Source of the DNA: JANNYA01 sp043754435
Lineage (GTDB): Bacteria; Pseudomonadota; Gammaproteobacteria; Xanthomonadales; SZUA-5
NCBI GenBank assembly: GCA_043754435.1
Contig: JAYUUS010000075.1
Span: 1-52,745, forward strand
DNA: 52,745 nucleotides
Reading direction: 5' to 3'
The position numbers were made by a program, and so were the translations under genes. The notes under the pieces are model-generated. The model had not been told where the DNA came from, did not search any database, and saw nothing but the letters and a program-made list of their open reading frames with translations. The number at the start of each line of letters is the position of its first letter. The stretch's first letter is position 1. Below are positions 15,511-25,700 of the stretch, piece by piece.

Positions 15511-17592
15511 TTATTCGCTAGCTTCAACATCCTTCATCGACAGCCGGATGCGGCCTTGCTTGTCGACTTCTAAGACTTTGACCTTAACAATATCGCCTTC
15601 TTTAAGCTTGTCGGACACTTTTTCGACGCGCTCGGCGCTGATTTGGCTGATGTGAACCAAGCCATCTTTGCCCGGCAGGATCGACACGAATGCACCAAAA
15701 TCCATCAGTTTGACGACTTTGCCTTCATAAACGCGGCCGGGTTCAACATCCGAGACAATCGACTCGATGCGTGAACGTGCGGCTTCGGCAGCGATGCCGC
15801 TGGTGGCAGCGATCGTGATCGTGCCGTCGTCTTGGATGTCAATGGTGGTGCCGGTTTCTTTGGTGATCGCTTGGATCACGCTGCCGCCTTTGCCGATCAC
15901 TTCGCGGATCTTGTCCGGGTGAATCTTCATTTGATATAGACGCGGCGCGTAAGCGCTCATCTCGGTGCGCGGGGTGCTTAAGACTTTCGCCATTTCGCCC
16001 AAGATGTGCAAACGCCCGTCTTTGGCTTGATTCAGCGCTTCTTTCATAATTTCTTCGGTGATGCCGTCGATCTTGATGTCCATTTGCAGGGCGGTAATGC
16101 CCGCTGCGGAACCGGCAACCTTGAAATCCATATCGCCCAAGTGATCTTCGTCGCCCAAAATGTCAGACAACACGGCGAAACGATTGCCTTCTTTAATTAA
16201 ACCCATCGCAATGCCCGCAACCGGTGCTTTGATCGGCACGCCCGCGTCCATCAATGCCAAGGAAGCGCCGCAAACGGAAGCCATTGACGACGAACCATTG
16301 GATTCGGTGATTTCCGAAACCAAACGAATCACGTAAGGGAAGTCTTCTTGGCTCGGCAAAATCGCCTGCACACCACGCTTAGCAAGGCGGCCGTGGCCAA
16401 TTTCGCGGCGCTTAGGCCCGGACATCATGCCGGTTTCACCAACCGAGAACGGCGGGAAGTTGTAGTGCAGCATGAAGGTTTCTTTGTATTCCCCTTCAAC
16501 GGCGTCAATCAACTGCGCGTCTTTGCCGGTGCCGAGCGTCAAGGTCACGAGCGCTTGCGTTTCACCACGCGTAAACAGCGCCGAGCCGTGCGTGCGTGGC
16601 AAAACGCCCGCGCGCACGGAAATGCCGCGAACGGTTTTGCTGTCGCGGCCGTCAATACGCGGTTTGCCTTCCAAAATGCGCTCGCGCACCGTGGCATAGG
16701 ACAGGTTTTCAAACGCGCGGTGGATATCCGCGTCGGTTTGCGTGCCGGCGGCGATCACGGCTTTGAATTTATGCTTGGCGCTAGACAGCGCGTCACGACG
16801 CGGCGCTTTGTCAGCGATGGTGTAAGCAACGTCCAAATCCTGGCCGATAGTGTCGCTGGCAATTTTGTCCAGCTCCGGCGTTGCCACCAAACCGCTCCAG
16901 GTGAATTTCTTCGCGCCCGCTTCGGCGACTAGCTCGTTGATCGCATTGATCGCCGCTTGCTGTTCGCGATGACCAAACATCACCGCGCCTAGCATCACTT
17001 CTTCCGACAAATTTAGCGCTTCCGATTCCACCATCAGCACTGCGTTGGCGGTGCCGGCGACCACCAAATTTAGCTCTGAAGTTTTCAGCTCAGTAGCGGT
17101 TGGGTTCAAAATATATTTGCCGTTGGCGTAACCAACTTTGGCTGCGGCAATCGGGCCACCAAACGGTGCGCCGGACAGGCAAATAGCTGCGGATGCGCCA
17201 ATCAACGCTGGAATGTCGGCGTCGATTTCAGGGTTCATCGACATCACGGTAGCAACCACTTGAATGTCGTTAAAGAAGCCTTCTGGGAATAACGGACGCA
17301 GCGGTCGGTCGATCAAACGGCTGATTAAGGTGTCTTTTTCAGTCGGGCGGCCTTCGCGCTTGAAGAAACCACCCGGAATGCGGCCGCCAGCATAGAATTT
17401 TTCTTGGTAATGCACGCTCAGCGGCAAGAAATCACGGCCTTCTTTGGCTTTACGATCACACACAGCGGTGACTAATACCACCGTGCCATCGACGCTGACC
17501 ATCACGGCACCGTCGGCTTGACGCGCGATTTCGCCGGTTTCTAAGGTGACGGTGTGCGCGCCGTATTGGAATTGCTTGGTAATTTTTGCCAC
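15511..17592 (-). CDS. pnp: Polyribonucleotide nucleotidyltransferase (PNPase)
   Basis: 693 residues, standard length. Phosphorolytic 3'-5' exoribonuclease of the RNA degradosome. Two RNase PH-like domains are seen (DRKAKEGRDFLPLSVHYQEKF in the first; GTGKDAQLIDAVEGEYKETFMLHYNFPPFSVGE in the second, with GHGRLAKRGVQ), then a KH domain (IGKGGSVIQAITKETGT) and an S1 domain (GAFVSILPGKDGLVHISQIS). The ATG follows AAGGAAAG. Upstream lies the rpsO gene with its own terminator, so pnp is read both through that terminator and from a promoter in the 134-nt leader; the leader holds two near-direct repeats of TTCGACxAACTTAA (about 17685-17714). Confidence 0.97.
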   Translation of the reverse strand: MAKITKQFQYGAHTVTLETGEIARQADGAVMVSVDGTVVLVTAVCDRKAKEGRDFLPLSVHYQEKFYAGGRIPGGFFKREGRPTEKDTLISRLIDRPLRPLFPEGFFNDIQVVATVMSMNPEIDADIPALIGASAAICLSGAPFGGPIAAAKVGYANGKYILNPTATELKTSELNLVVAGTANAVLMVESEALNLSEEVMLGAVMFGHREQQAAINAINELVAEAGAKKFTWSGLVATPELDKIASDTIGQDLDVAYTIADKAPRRDALSSAKHKFKAVIAAGTQTDADIHRAFENLSYATVRERILEGKPRIDGRDSKTVRGISVRAGVLPRTHGSALFTRGETQALVTLTLGTGKDAQLIDAVEGEYKETFMLHYNFPPFSVGETGMMSGPKRREIGHGRLAKRGVQAILPSQEDFPYVIRLVSEITESNGSSSMASVCGASLALMDAGVPIKAPVAGIAMGLIKEGNRFAVLSDILGDEDHLGDMDFKVAGSAAGITALQMDIKIDGITEEIMKEALNQAKDGRLHILGEMAKVLSTPRTEMSAYAPRLYQMKIHPDKIREVIGKGGSVIQAITKETGTTIDIQDDGTITIAATSGIAAEAARSRIESIVSDVEPGRVYEGKVVKLMDFGAFVSILPGKDGLVHISQISAERVEKVSDKLKEGDIVKVKVLEVDKQGRIRLSMKDVEASE

Positions 17593-17726
17593 TTTAACTT
17601 TCCTTATTCACTTATTCATATGGGTCTGTTCTCAACCCGGGATTGGCCTACGTTTTACTGGTTACTGACTGCTTTATTGCTTGTTCGACAAACTTAATTA
17701 TTCGACCAACTTAAAACTACAACGAC

Positions 17727-17762
17727 AAAAAAAGGCCGGGAGTTTAATCCCGACCTTTTTCT
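17727..17762 (-). terminator. Terminator between rpsO and pnp
   Basis: Stem AAAAAGGCCGGGA against TCCCGACCTTTTT with loop GTTTAA, giving T runs on either strand. It lies 8 nt past the rpsO stop, as in E. coli where the rpsO terminator partly limits pnp transcription. Confidence 0.8.
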
Positions 17763-17769
17763 TTATTTC

Positions 17770-18039
17770 TTAGCGGCGGATGCCGAGCTTGGCGATGATC
17801 GCTTTGTAGCGGGCTTCATCGACGCGCTTGAGGTAATTCAACATCTGGCGACGCTGATTGACCATTTTGAGCAAGCCGCGACGGCTGTGGTGATCTTTCG
17901 CATTCACTTGAAAGTGGCCGGAAAGTTGCTCAATACGAGCGGACAAAAGTGCGACTTGTACTTCAGCGGAGCCGGTATCGTTCGGCGCGCGGCCGTGTTC
18001 TTTGACAATGGCGGCGGATTGTTCTGCGGTAAGTGGCAT
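17770..18039 (-). CDS. rpsO: 30S ribosomal protein S15
   Basis: 89 residues, standard. It shows EHGRAPNDTGSAEVQVALLSARIEQL, the HSRRGLLKMVNQRRQMLNYLK core that binds 16S rRNA, and IAKLGIRR at the end. S15 also represses its own mRNA in many bacteria; the approximately 85-nt leader here is GC-rich and could fold, with runs such as CTGGGGGCAGCGCCCG near 18055-18075, but I cannot claim a defined regulatory fold. ATG 18039. Confidence 0.97.
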   Translation of the reverse strand: MPLTAEQSAAIVKEHGRAPNDTGSAEVQVALLSARIEQLSGHFQVNAKDHHSRRGLLKMVNQRRQMLNYLKRVDEARYKAIIAKLGIRR

Positions 18040-18131
18040 GGATATTCCAAATTAGACGACGGGCGCTGCCCCCAGTAGGTCGAGCCATCGACGGGCCGAG
18101 AGTAGCGTGCATGCTTTGAAAAAAGCCCACT

Positions 18132-18161
18132 ATTGTAGGCGCGGTTGCTAAAAACTGGCAA
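18132..18161 (-). promoter_or_regulatory. Predicted sigma-70 promoter for rpsO
   Basis: On the minus strand TTGCCA (18161-18156), an 18-nt spacer, and TACAAT (18137-18132). Transcription would start near 18125, giving a leader of about 85 nt before ATG 18039. Confidence 0.6.
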
Positions 18162-18380
18162 GGCAAATTGCGTGTTGGGTAGGCTCAAGGCAGGGGTTGC
18201 GTTCATGGGTTAACCACGAAGAGCACGAAGCCTATTCAACTAAGAGTCTAGCAGCTTCAACTGTGGGGCAGCACGCGCTAAACTGTGTGGCTTAAACTTT
18301 AAGATAAAGTTATTTTGCATCGGTAAAATAACGGATCAATTACGTGTTGCTTATGCTTGCTCTCGTTATGCGGAAACCTA
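18162..18380. other. Divergent spacer between rpsO and the GGDEF/EAL gene
   Basis: No gene seen. It contains two adjacent inverted repeats just upstream of the next gene: ACTTTA-AGA-TAAAGT (18296-18310) and TTATTTT-N8-AAAATAA (18310-18331). They may be operator sites or part of a leader hairpin; no -10/-35 pair is convincing. Confidence 0.6.
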
Positions 18381-20921
18381 ATGCCCGACAGTGAAACGCT
18401 CAAGTTAAGCGAGCATCCGTTTCGCGAGCTATTGCTCAATATGCCCGCAGCGGTGCAAGGCTATCGCTTTGATGGGACTGTGCTGTATTGGAATGTTGCC
18501 TCTGAGCGGCTTTATGGTTACAGCGCGGCTGAGGCCATTGGACGCAATCTGGTGGATTTAGTTTTTCCCGACGATCAAGGCCCGCCATTCATACGTGAGT
18601 TGCAGAAAATTCTTGTTACCGGCGTGGTAATCCCACCACAAGAATTTCGCCTGAAACGTAAGGATGGTTCACGCGTTGTGGTCTATTCCAGCCACTATTT
18701 GGTGCACTTACCGAACGGTGATTCGGAGCTTTTTTGCATCGACATTGATTTGACCGAACTTCGCCAGGAGCAAGAGCGGCTGATGCTCAGCGAGGATAGC
18801 TTTCGCACTTTGATTGAAGCGATTCCTGATGCGATCTTTTTAAAAGATGGCAATGGCTGCTGGCAAATCATCAACGACGCGGCAAAGCAGCTTTTCCAAC
18901 TGGGTGAGTTTCCTTGGCACGGCAAAACGGATTTGCAACTTGGGCAAGCGCTGCCTGAGTTTAATGAGGTCTATAAATCCTGCCACGCCGATGATGAAAC
19001 CGCTTGGGCTGCGCGAAAACGCACTTTATTTGCGCAATCCATGACCTTAGAAGATGGCTCTACACTCGACTATGACGTCACTAAACTGCCCATTTTTGAT
19101 GAGTCGGGCGCGCGCAAAGCCCTGGTAGTGGTTGCGCGTGATATCACTGCGCAAAAGACGGCAGAGGCCGAATTGCGAATCGCCGCGATTGCGTTTGAAT
19201 CGCAGCAGGGTATGTTTGTGACGGACACTGAATTCGTCATTTTGCGAGTCAATAGCACCTTTACGCGCATTACCGGCTACAGCGCGAAAGAGGCGGTCGG
19301 GCAAAAACCGATGGATTTGCTCAAATCGGGCAAGCACGATGCTGCCTTTTATGCGGCAATGGCGGAAAGCTTGGAAAAAACCGGCACTTGGCAGGGCGAG
19401 ATCTGGGATCGGCGTAAAAATGGTGATCTTTTTCCGGAATGGATGGCGCTTACCGCAGTGCACGATACCAATGGTGTGCTGACCAACTATGTCGCGGCTT
19501 TTGTTGATATTACCGCGCGTAAAGCGGCCGAAGAGCAGATTCAAAACTTAGCGTTTTTTGATGCCCTGACGGCATTACCGAACCGGCGGCTGCTGATGGA
19601 TCGCCTAAAACAGGCGTTTTCCGCCTGCGCAAGGCGGCAAAATCATGGCGCGCTGCTATTTGTTGATCTAGACAATTTCAAATTTCTTAATGACACGCAC
19701 GGGCACTATTTAGGCGATCAGCTATTGCAGCAAGTTGCACAGCGTTTAAGCGCGTGCATTCCCGAAGGCAATACGGTGGCGCGCCTAGGAGGCGACGAAT
19801 TTGTATTGATGTTGGAAGACTTAAGCGAAAATATTTTGGAAGCTGCGACTCAGGCTGAAGTGGTTGGGGAAAAAATTCGTGTAGCGCTGAATCAGACCTA
19901 TGAATTGGGCGGGCATGCGCACCACAGTACGCCCAGCATCGGCATTACTTTGTTTGGCGAAAAAGACGAAAGCATTGAGGAGCCGCTCAAACGCGCGGAT
20001 TTGGCGATGTATCAAGCTAAATCTGCCGGTCGCAATACGCTGCGGTTTTTTGACCCGCAAATGCAGGCGATTGTGACCGCGCGCGCCGCCTTAGAAGCGG
20101 GCCTGCGCGAAGCACTTAGCGCTGGCCAGTTCGAGCTGTATTTTCAGGCGCAAGTCCGGCAAGTTGCCGCAGGCATGGCCTTGGTTGGGCGCGGTCAAGT
20201 GCGCCAAGTTTGGATTGGCAGCGATCAGTTAGCACCGGATTTCGTGTTGACCGGCGTTGAAGCGCTGTTACGCTGGCAGCATCCAACGCGTGGTGTGATA
20301 TTGCCGGGCGAATTTATTGCGCTTGCTGAGGAAACCGGCTTGATTTTGCAAATGGGCCATTGGGTGCTCAACGCTGCGTGTCTGCAGCTGTCGGCCTGGG
20401 CATCACAGCCAAAATTGGCGCATTTAAAGCTTGCGGTGAATGTCAGCCTGCGCCAATTTCATCAGGACAATTTTGTCGCTGAAGTTTTGGAAGTGCTGGC
20501 CCGCACCGGTGCTAATCCTGAGCGATTAAAGCTGGAGTTAACCGAAAGCGTAGTCGCTTCCAATGTTGAAGATGTGATTGCGAAAATGACAGCCCTTAAA
20601 GCCAAAGGCGTGGGTTTTTCTCTGGATGATTTCGGCACCGGCTATTCGTCCCTATCACACCTGAAACGCTTGCCATTGGATCAGCTGAAAATTGATAAAT
20701 TTTTCGTACGCGACGTGTTGACCGATCCAAATGACGCGGCAATCGCAAAAATGATTATCGCGCTCGGTGAAACCTTAGGGTTATCGGTCATGGCTGAGGG
20801 CGTGGAAACAGCCGCACAGCGGGATTTTTTGGCGGGTCATGGTTGCCTGACCTATCAAGGGCATTTTTACAGTATCGCTTTACCGGTGCTTGATTTTGAA
20901 GCGTTTGCAGAGCGGACTTAG
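18381..20921 (+). CDS. PAS-PAS-PAS-GGDEF-EAL protein (c-di-GMP turnover)
   Basis: 846 residues from ATG 18381 (the frame also opens at TTG 18357). No signal peptide or transmembrane helix, so it is cytosolic. Three PAS domains span roughly 10-125, 130-260 and 265-385 (FRELLLNMPAAVQGYRFDG; FRTLIEAIPDAIFLKDG; AIAFESQQGMFVTDTEFV). The GGDEF domain has an intact Gly-Gly-Asp-Glu-Phe at 470-474 but no RxxD inhibition site (PEGN precedes). The EAL domain keeps Glu627-Ala-Leu, DDFGTGYSSLSHLKRLPLDQLKIDK and AEGVET. Its end (CLTYQGHFYSIALP) is slightly unusual compared with the common QGYLFSKP form. Net direction (synthesis or breakdown) cannot be read from sequence. Confidence 0.92.
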   Translation: MPDSETLKLSEHPFRELLLNMPAAVQGYRFDGTVLYWNVASERLYGYSAAEAIGRNLVDLVFPDDQGPPFIRELQKILVTGVVIPPQEFRLKRKDGSRVVVYSSHYLVHLPNGDSELFCIDIDLTELRQEQERLMLSEDSFRTLIEAIPDAIFLKDGNGCWQIINDAAKQLFQLGEFPWHGKTDLQLGQALPEFNEVYKSCHADDETAWAARKRTLFAQSMTLEDGSTLDYDVTKLPIFDESGARKALVVVARDITAQKTAEAELRIAAIAFESQQGMFVTDTEFVILRVNSTFTRITGYSAKEAVGQKPMDLLKSGKHDAAFYAAMAESLEKTGTWQGEIWDRRKNGDLFPEWMALTAVHDTNGVLTNYVAAFVDITARKAAEEQIQNLAFFDALTALPNRRLLMDRLKQAFSACARRQNHGALLFVDLDNFKFLNDTHGHYLGDQLLQQVAQRLSACIPEGNTVARLGGDEFVLMLEDLSENILEAATQAEVVGEKIRVALNQTYELGGHAHHSTPSIGITLFGEKDESIEEPLKRADLAMYQAKSAGRNTLRFFDPQMQAIVTARAALEAGLREALSAGQFELYFQAQVRQVAAGMALVGRGQVRQVWIGSDQLAPDFVLTGVEALLRWQHPTRGVILPGEFIALAEETGLILQMGHWVLNAACLQLSAWASQPKLAHLKLAVNVSLRQFHQDNFVAEVLEVLARTGANPERLKLELTESVVASNVEDVIAKMTALKAKGVGFSLDDFGTGYSSLSHLKRLPLDQLKIDKFFVRDVLTDPNDAAIAKMIIALGETLGLSVMAEGVETAAQRDFLAGHGCLTYQGHFYSIALPVLDFEAFAERT

Positions 20922-21203
20922 GGTTTTAGCGCAATATGAACGAACAATGTGCGTAAGGTTAGAATGGCGCTCAAACTCAGAAGCGATTCACTCAGGTTTG
21001 GTTAGCCTTCGCGCAGTTTTTACCGCTCTGGGCTCAAGTTTATCGACTGAGCACGAAGCATTTTTTTGGGCACAGGCGCTTTTCAAGCAAGCCGCAGTGG
21101 GCCCACTCGCCCCGCCTTGCACTGTCTGTGGTTCCAGCGCTGCGCCTTTCAAAGCGTGCCGCTGTGCTTTAGCTTCGCACGGCAAAGACTTAAGGATTTA
21201 TCA

Positions 21204-22619
21204 ATGACTACATTCGCTCAACTTGGCCTTGCGCCAGAACTACTGCGTGCGATTACCGCAAAAGGTTACGACGTACCCACCCCGATCCAGGCACAAGCAA
21301 TTCCTGCTGCGATGGAAGGCCGTGACATTTTAGGTGCGGCACAAACCGGCACCGGCAAAACGGCAGGCTTCGCGCTGCCGATGCTACATCGCTTGGCACA
21401 AACCAAGCCGCAGCAATTACGTAACCGGCCACCGCGCGCGTTGATTTTGACACCAACCCGCGAATTGGCTGCGCAAGTCGAAGACAGCGTACGCACCTAT
21501 GGCTTGCACACCGGCATGACCAGCACCGTGATTTTTGGCGGCGTCGGCATGGGCAATCAAATCAGTGCGCTGCGCACGGGCGTTGATATCGTGATCGCAA
21601 CGCCCGGCCGTTTGCTGGATCATTTATCGCAACGCACGATTGATTTGGGCAAAATTGAAATTTTGGTGCTGGATGAAGCCGACCGCATGCTGGATATGGG
21701 GTTTTTGCCATCGATAAAGCGCGTGTTAGCTGCGCTGCCGAAGCAACGCCGTCAAACGATGCTGTTTTCCGCGACCTTCGCGCCCGAAATTCGTGAGCTA
21801 GCCAAACAGTTTTTGCGCGACCCCGTGGAAGTCCAGGTTGCCGCGCAAGTCAACACCACCGCACTAGTTGAACACCGCTTACACCCGGTCGATACCGAAC
21901 AAAAGAAAGATTTATTGATCGAGCTGTTGCGCAAAGACAGCCGTCAACAAAGTTTGATCTTTACCCGCACCAAGCACGGGGCGGACAAATTGGTCAAAAG
22001 TTTGGAAGTGATTGGCTTTAAGGCCGCTGCGATCCACGGCAATAAATCCCAAGGTGCGCGCACGCGTGCGCTGGCTGATTTCAAATCCGGTGCCACAACC
22101 TTGCTGGTTGCGACCGACATCGCTGCGCGCGGGCTAGACATTAAAGAGCTGCCAACCGTTTATAACTACGATTTGCCAATGGTTGCTGAAGACTATGTAC
22201 ACCGTATTGGCCGCACCGGCCGTGCAGGCTCAAATGGCGTCGCAATTTCTTTAGTGGCTCCAGAAGATCACGGCTTATTGCGCGATATTCGCAACTTCAC
22301 CAAGCGCGATTTGCTGCTGGAAACCATTGTCGGCTTTGAAAGCACGGGCAAGCCGATTTTCACCAAGCCAATCATGCGCCAAGTGCGCAGCCCACGCGGC
22401 CCAGGTGGCGGTCGCGGCGGCCAGCCACAGCGTGCACCGCAGCGTAACGGCAGTGGCGCAGGCCCCGGGGGCGGCGCACGAACGGGCGCAGCACCCGCAC
22501 GCGCCGGACGCCCAGGTGCGGGCGGCCATGCCCAACATCGCGGTCGCCAAGGTGGCGCGGGTGGGCGCGCCGGTGGCGGTGCAGCGGGTGCCGGTGGGCA
22601 GCGTCGCACGGGCGCTTAA
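21204..22619 (+). CDS. rhlE: DEAD-box RNA helicase, RhlE type
   Basis: 471 residues from ATG 21204, preceded by AAGGA at 21191. Motifs: PTPIQ (Q motif), AQTGTGKT (45-52), PTRELA, TPGR, DEAD (157-160), SAT, TDIAARGLDI and HRIGRTGR. The last 80 or so residues are a basic Gly/Arg/Ala/Pro tail (GRAGGGAAGAGGQRRTGA), typical of RhlE proteins and used for RNA binding. RhlE assists ribosome assembly and mRNA turnover. The open frame extends upstream to 21066 but without any helicase-like sequence. Confidence 0.92.
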   Translation: MTTFAQLGLAPELLRAITAKGYDVPTPIQAQAIPAAMEGRDILGAAQTGTGKTAGFALPMLHRLAQTKPQQLRNRPPRALILTPTRELAAQVEDSVRTYGLHTGMTSTVIFGGVGMGNQISALRTGVDIVIATPGRLLDHLSQRTIDLGKIEILVLDEADRMLDMGFLPSIKRVLAALPKQRRQTMLFSATFAPEIRELAKQFLRDPVEVQVAAQVNTTALVEHRLHPVDTEQKKDLLIELLRKDSRQQSLIFTRTKHGADKLVKSLEVIGFKAAAIHGNKSQGARTRALADFKSGATTLLVATDIAARGLDIKELPTVYNYDLPMVAEDYVHRIGRTGRAGSNGVAISLVAPEDHGLLRDIRNFTKRDLLLETIVGFESTGKPIFTKPIMRQVRSPRGPGGGRGGQPQRAPQRNGSGAGPGGGARTGAAPARAGRPGAGGHAQHRGRQGGAGGRAGGGAAGAGGQRRTGA

Positions 22620-22638
22620 AGCTTGGCTTTAGTAAATG

Positions 22639-22661
22639 GCGACGTCGAATTCAGACGTCGC
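22639..22661. repeat. Perfect inverted repeat after rhlE
   Basis: GCGACGTC (22639-22646), 7-nt loop, GACGTCGC (22654-22661), 20 nt after the rhlE stop. It lacks a T tract, so it may stabilise the mRNA 3' end rather than terminate. Confidence 0.6.
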
Positions 22662-22725
22662 TGAAAAATCGGGTTGAAGCTGTGCGCTTGGCTGATTAGT
22701 TGGTTTAAGCTAAAGCTCTGGAATC

Positions 22726-22753
22726 GCCGTCGCCGCAACGCGACGGCTTTTTT
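22726..22753 (+). terminator. Rho-independent terminator of rhlE
   Basis: GCCGTCGC (22726-22733), 6-nt loop, GCGACGGC (22740-22747), then TTTTTT (22748-22753). Confidence 0.85.
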
Positions 22754-22786
22754 ATGAGCTTTGTATTTACCAGCTGTGAGCCAAAA

Positions 22787-25700
22787 ATGACTATACGACG
22801 CTTATTTCTACTGACCATTTTAATTGCCTTCGCTGCATCTGCCGGTAATGCCAGTCGTGCCGAAAATACATCAGTGAACTCAGACAATAGAAATACCCCT
22901 ATGCCCGAGCAATTTGGCGCGCTGAAATGGCGTTCCATTGGACCGTTTCGGGGTGGCCGGGTGGTCGCGGTTGCGGGCGTCGTGGGTGAGCGTGAGCATT
23001 TTTATTTCGGCGCGGTCAATGGCGGTGTTTGGGAAACAACCGATGCCGGACGAACCTGGGCGGCGCGCTTTGATGCGCAATCGACGACCGCAATTGGCGC
23101 CATCGCGATTGCACCCTCCAACCCGCGCGTACTCTATGTTGGCACCGGCGAAGCGGATATGCGCTCCGACATTGCGCAAGGCGATGGCGTGTACAAATCC
23201 ATTGATGGCGGTCAGAGTTGGGTATCCATTGGCCTAAGTGATAGCCAGCAAATCGCGCGCATCAAAATTGATCCTAAAGATGCCAACCGCGTTTATGTTG
23301 CCGCATTGGGGCACCCGTATGGCCCCAATCCAGAGCGCGGCGTGTTTCGCTCAACCGATGGCGGCGGCCACTGGCAAAAGGTTTTAGGGCCGAATGCGGA
23401 TGTAGGCGCGGTGGACTTGGCTTTCGACCCCAGCGATGCCCGCGTGCTGTACGCCGCACTTTGGCAGACGCGACGCACGCCGTGGAGTGTCTATCCACCG
23501 TCGAATGGCCCCGGCAGCGGGGTCTATAAATCGATGGATGGTGGCGATCATTGGCTGAAAATTGATGCTGATTTACCCGCGCACCACGGCCGAGTCGGCT
23601 TTGCCATTAGCGCCGCAGCGCCGCAGCGGGTGTATGCGACGGTGGATGCCGAACCTGGTGGCGGGCTGTATCGCTCAGACGACGGCGGTGCGCATTGGCA
23701 CCTCGCTAGTGGCGATAATCGCATTTGGCAGCGCGGCTGGTATTTTGGCGAATTGGCGATCGACCCCGAAAATGCCGACCGCGTTTGGGCACTCAACACC
23801 ATCGTTTTGCGCTCTGAAGATGGTGGTGCGCATTTTGCCGTGCAAAAAGGCGATGCCACGGGCGACGACTTCCACGCGATGTGGATCGACCCCAGTGATG
23901 CCAAACGCCAAATACTGGGTGTGGATCAAGGCGCACTCGTAACGCTCAACGGCGGTGAAACTTGGAGCAGTTGGTACAACCAAGCCACCGGGCAGTTTTA
24001 TCACGTCGCCACGGACAATCGCTTTCCTTATTTTGTTTATGGTGCGCAGCAAGATTCGGGCGCAGCTGGCGTGCCTAGCCGCACCACGCATGGCGATGGA
24101 ATCAATTTGATGCAGTTTCGCGAGCTAACCGCAGGCGGTGAAAGCGACAATATCGCGCCCGATCCGAATAATCCGGATATTATTTATGGTGGCCGGGTTG
24201 CGCGTCTGGATCTAGGCAGCAAACAAACGCGCAATGTTGACCCGACGTTAGCGTATCCGGATCAATATCGACGCACCTGGACGCTGCCGCTTACGTTTTC
24301 TGTGCGCGACCCGAAAGTGCTGTATTTCGCTAATCAAAAGCTATTTCGCAGCGATAACGGCGGCGTGCATTGGGACATCATCAGCCCGGATTTGACCCGA
24401 GCTGATCCGGGCACGCCAAAGAATCTAGACCCAGCAACTGCGGCGCTCAATCTGCAAATGGGGCCTCGGCGCGGTGTAATTTATAGCATTGCGCCCTCGA
24501 AAGTCGCCGATCACGATATTTGGCTGGGCACCGACGATGGCCGTGTTTGGCGCACCCGTGACGAAGGTGTGACTTGGCAAGATATTACGCCCAAAGGTTC
24601 GGCTGCCGGTGTCGTGACCGGTTGGGCTAAAATTGCAATGATTGAACCCTCCGCGCAAGATTCTGAAATCGCGACAATCGCCGTGGATCGCCACCGTTTA
24701 GACGATTTTAAGCCCTATATCTATCGCACCGAGGATGGTGGGAAAAGCTGGCGGTTAATTGTCACCGGGATCGCGGATCGGCATTTCGTCAACAGCGTAC
24801 GTGAAGATCCTAAGCAAGCGAATCTGTTGTATGCGGGCACCGAGCGCGGTGTCTATGTCAGCTTTAATGGCGGCTTGCAATGGCAGCCCCTGCAAAATGC
24901 TTTGCCGCCTACATCGGTGCGGGATTTGGTTATCAAAGACAACGACTTAGTCATTGCCACGCACGGTCGTGGTTTTTGGATTTTGGATGATGTAAGCGCC
25001 TTGCGCGAACTTGCCAACGACCCCGAACGCCGCACGCGGCTTTATGCCCCTGCGAGCGCGATTCGCTTGCGCAGCGAAGAATTTTCCGGCACGCCCATGC
25101 CCAAAGATGAGCCGATGGCGGCGAACCCGCCGACGGGTGCTGTAATTGACTATTACTTGAGTGCCGCATCCAAACAGCCTTTGACGCTGACAATTCGCGC
25201 TGCCGATGGCACGCTGGTGCGCAGCTACACGAGCGCCGATACGCCAGCGCAAGCTGACGCCAGTAGCGCAACGTCGGCGTTGGAATGGCAGGCCAAGCCT
25301 AGCACTCTGGGCAACAGCGCCGGGATGCATCGCTTCGTTTGGCCCATTCAATATGAAGCACCCGCTGAATTAAGCGACGGTGATGCTTTTGCTGCGGGTG
25401 TATGGGCACCCCCGGGTGCCTACAGCGTTGAATTGAGCGTTGATGGCGTCAAGTTTCGCCAAAATTTGAGCGTCACAGCCGACCCGCGCATTCAACTGAG
25501 TGCGCACGACTATGCCGCGCAGTTTGCGCTTTCCAAACAAATTGAAACCCTGCGCGCCACGCTTAGCGGCGCGGCAAAGCCAGTTTATGCCCTGCAAAAA
25601 GCCTTAAGCGCGCGATTCAATACAAACTCCGGCGAGGGTGATGATGCCAAAACGCGAAAACTGCTTACTGAGTTTCAAACAAAACTGACCGCCCTCACGG

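Noticed and set aside
21066..21203. Upstream extension of rhlE
   Set aside because: No helicase-like residues, and ATG 21204 has AAGGA and starts the standard sequence.
22754..22786. Upstream start of the VPS10-like gene
   Set aside because: Directly follows the T run of the rhlE terminator; the signal peptide begins at 22787.
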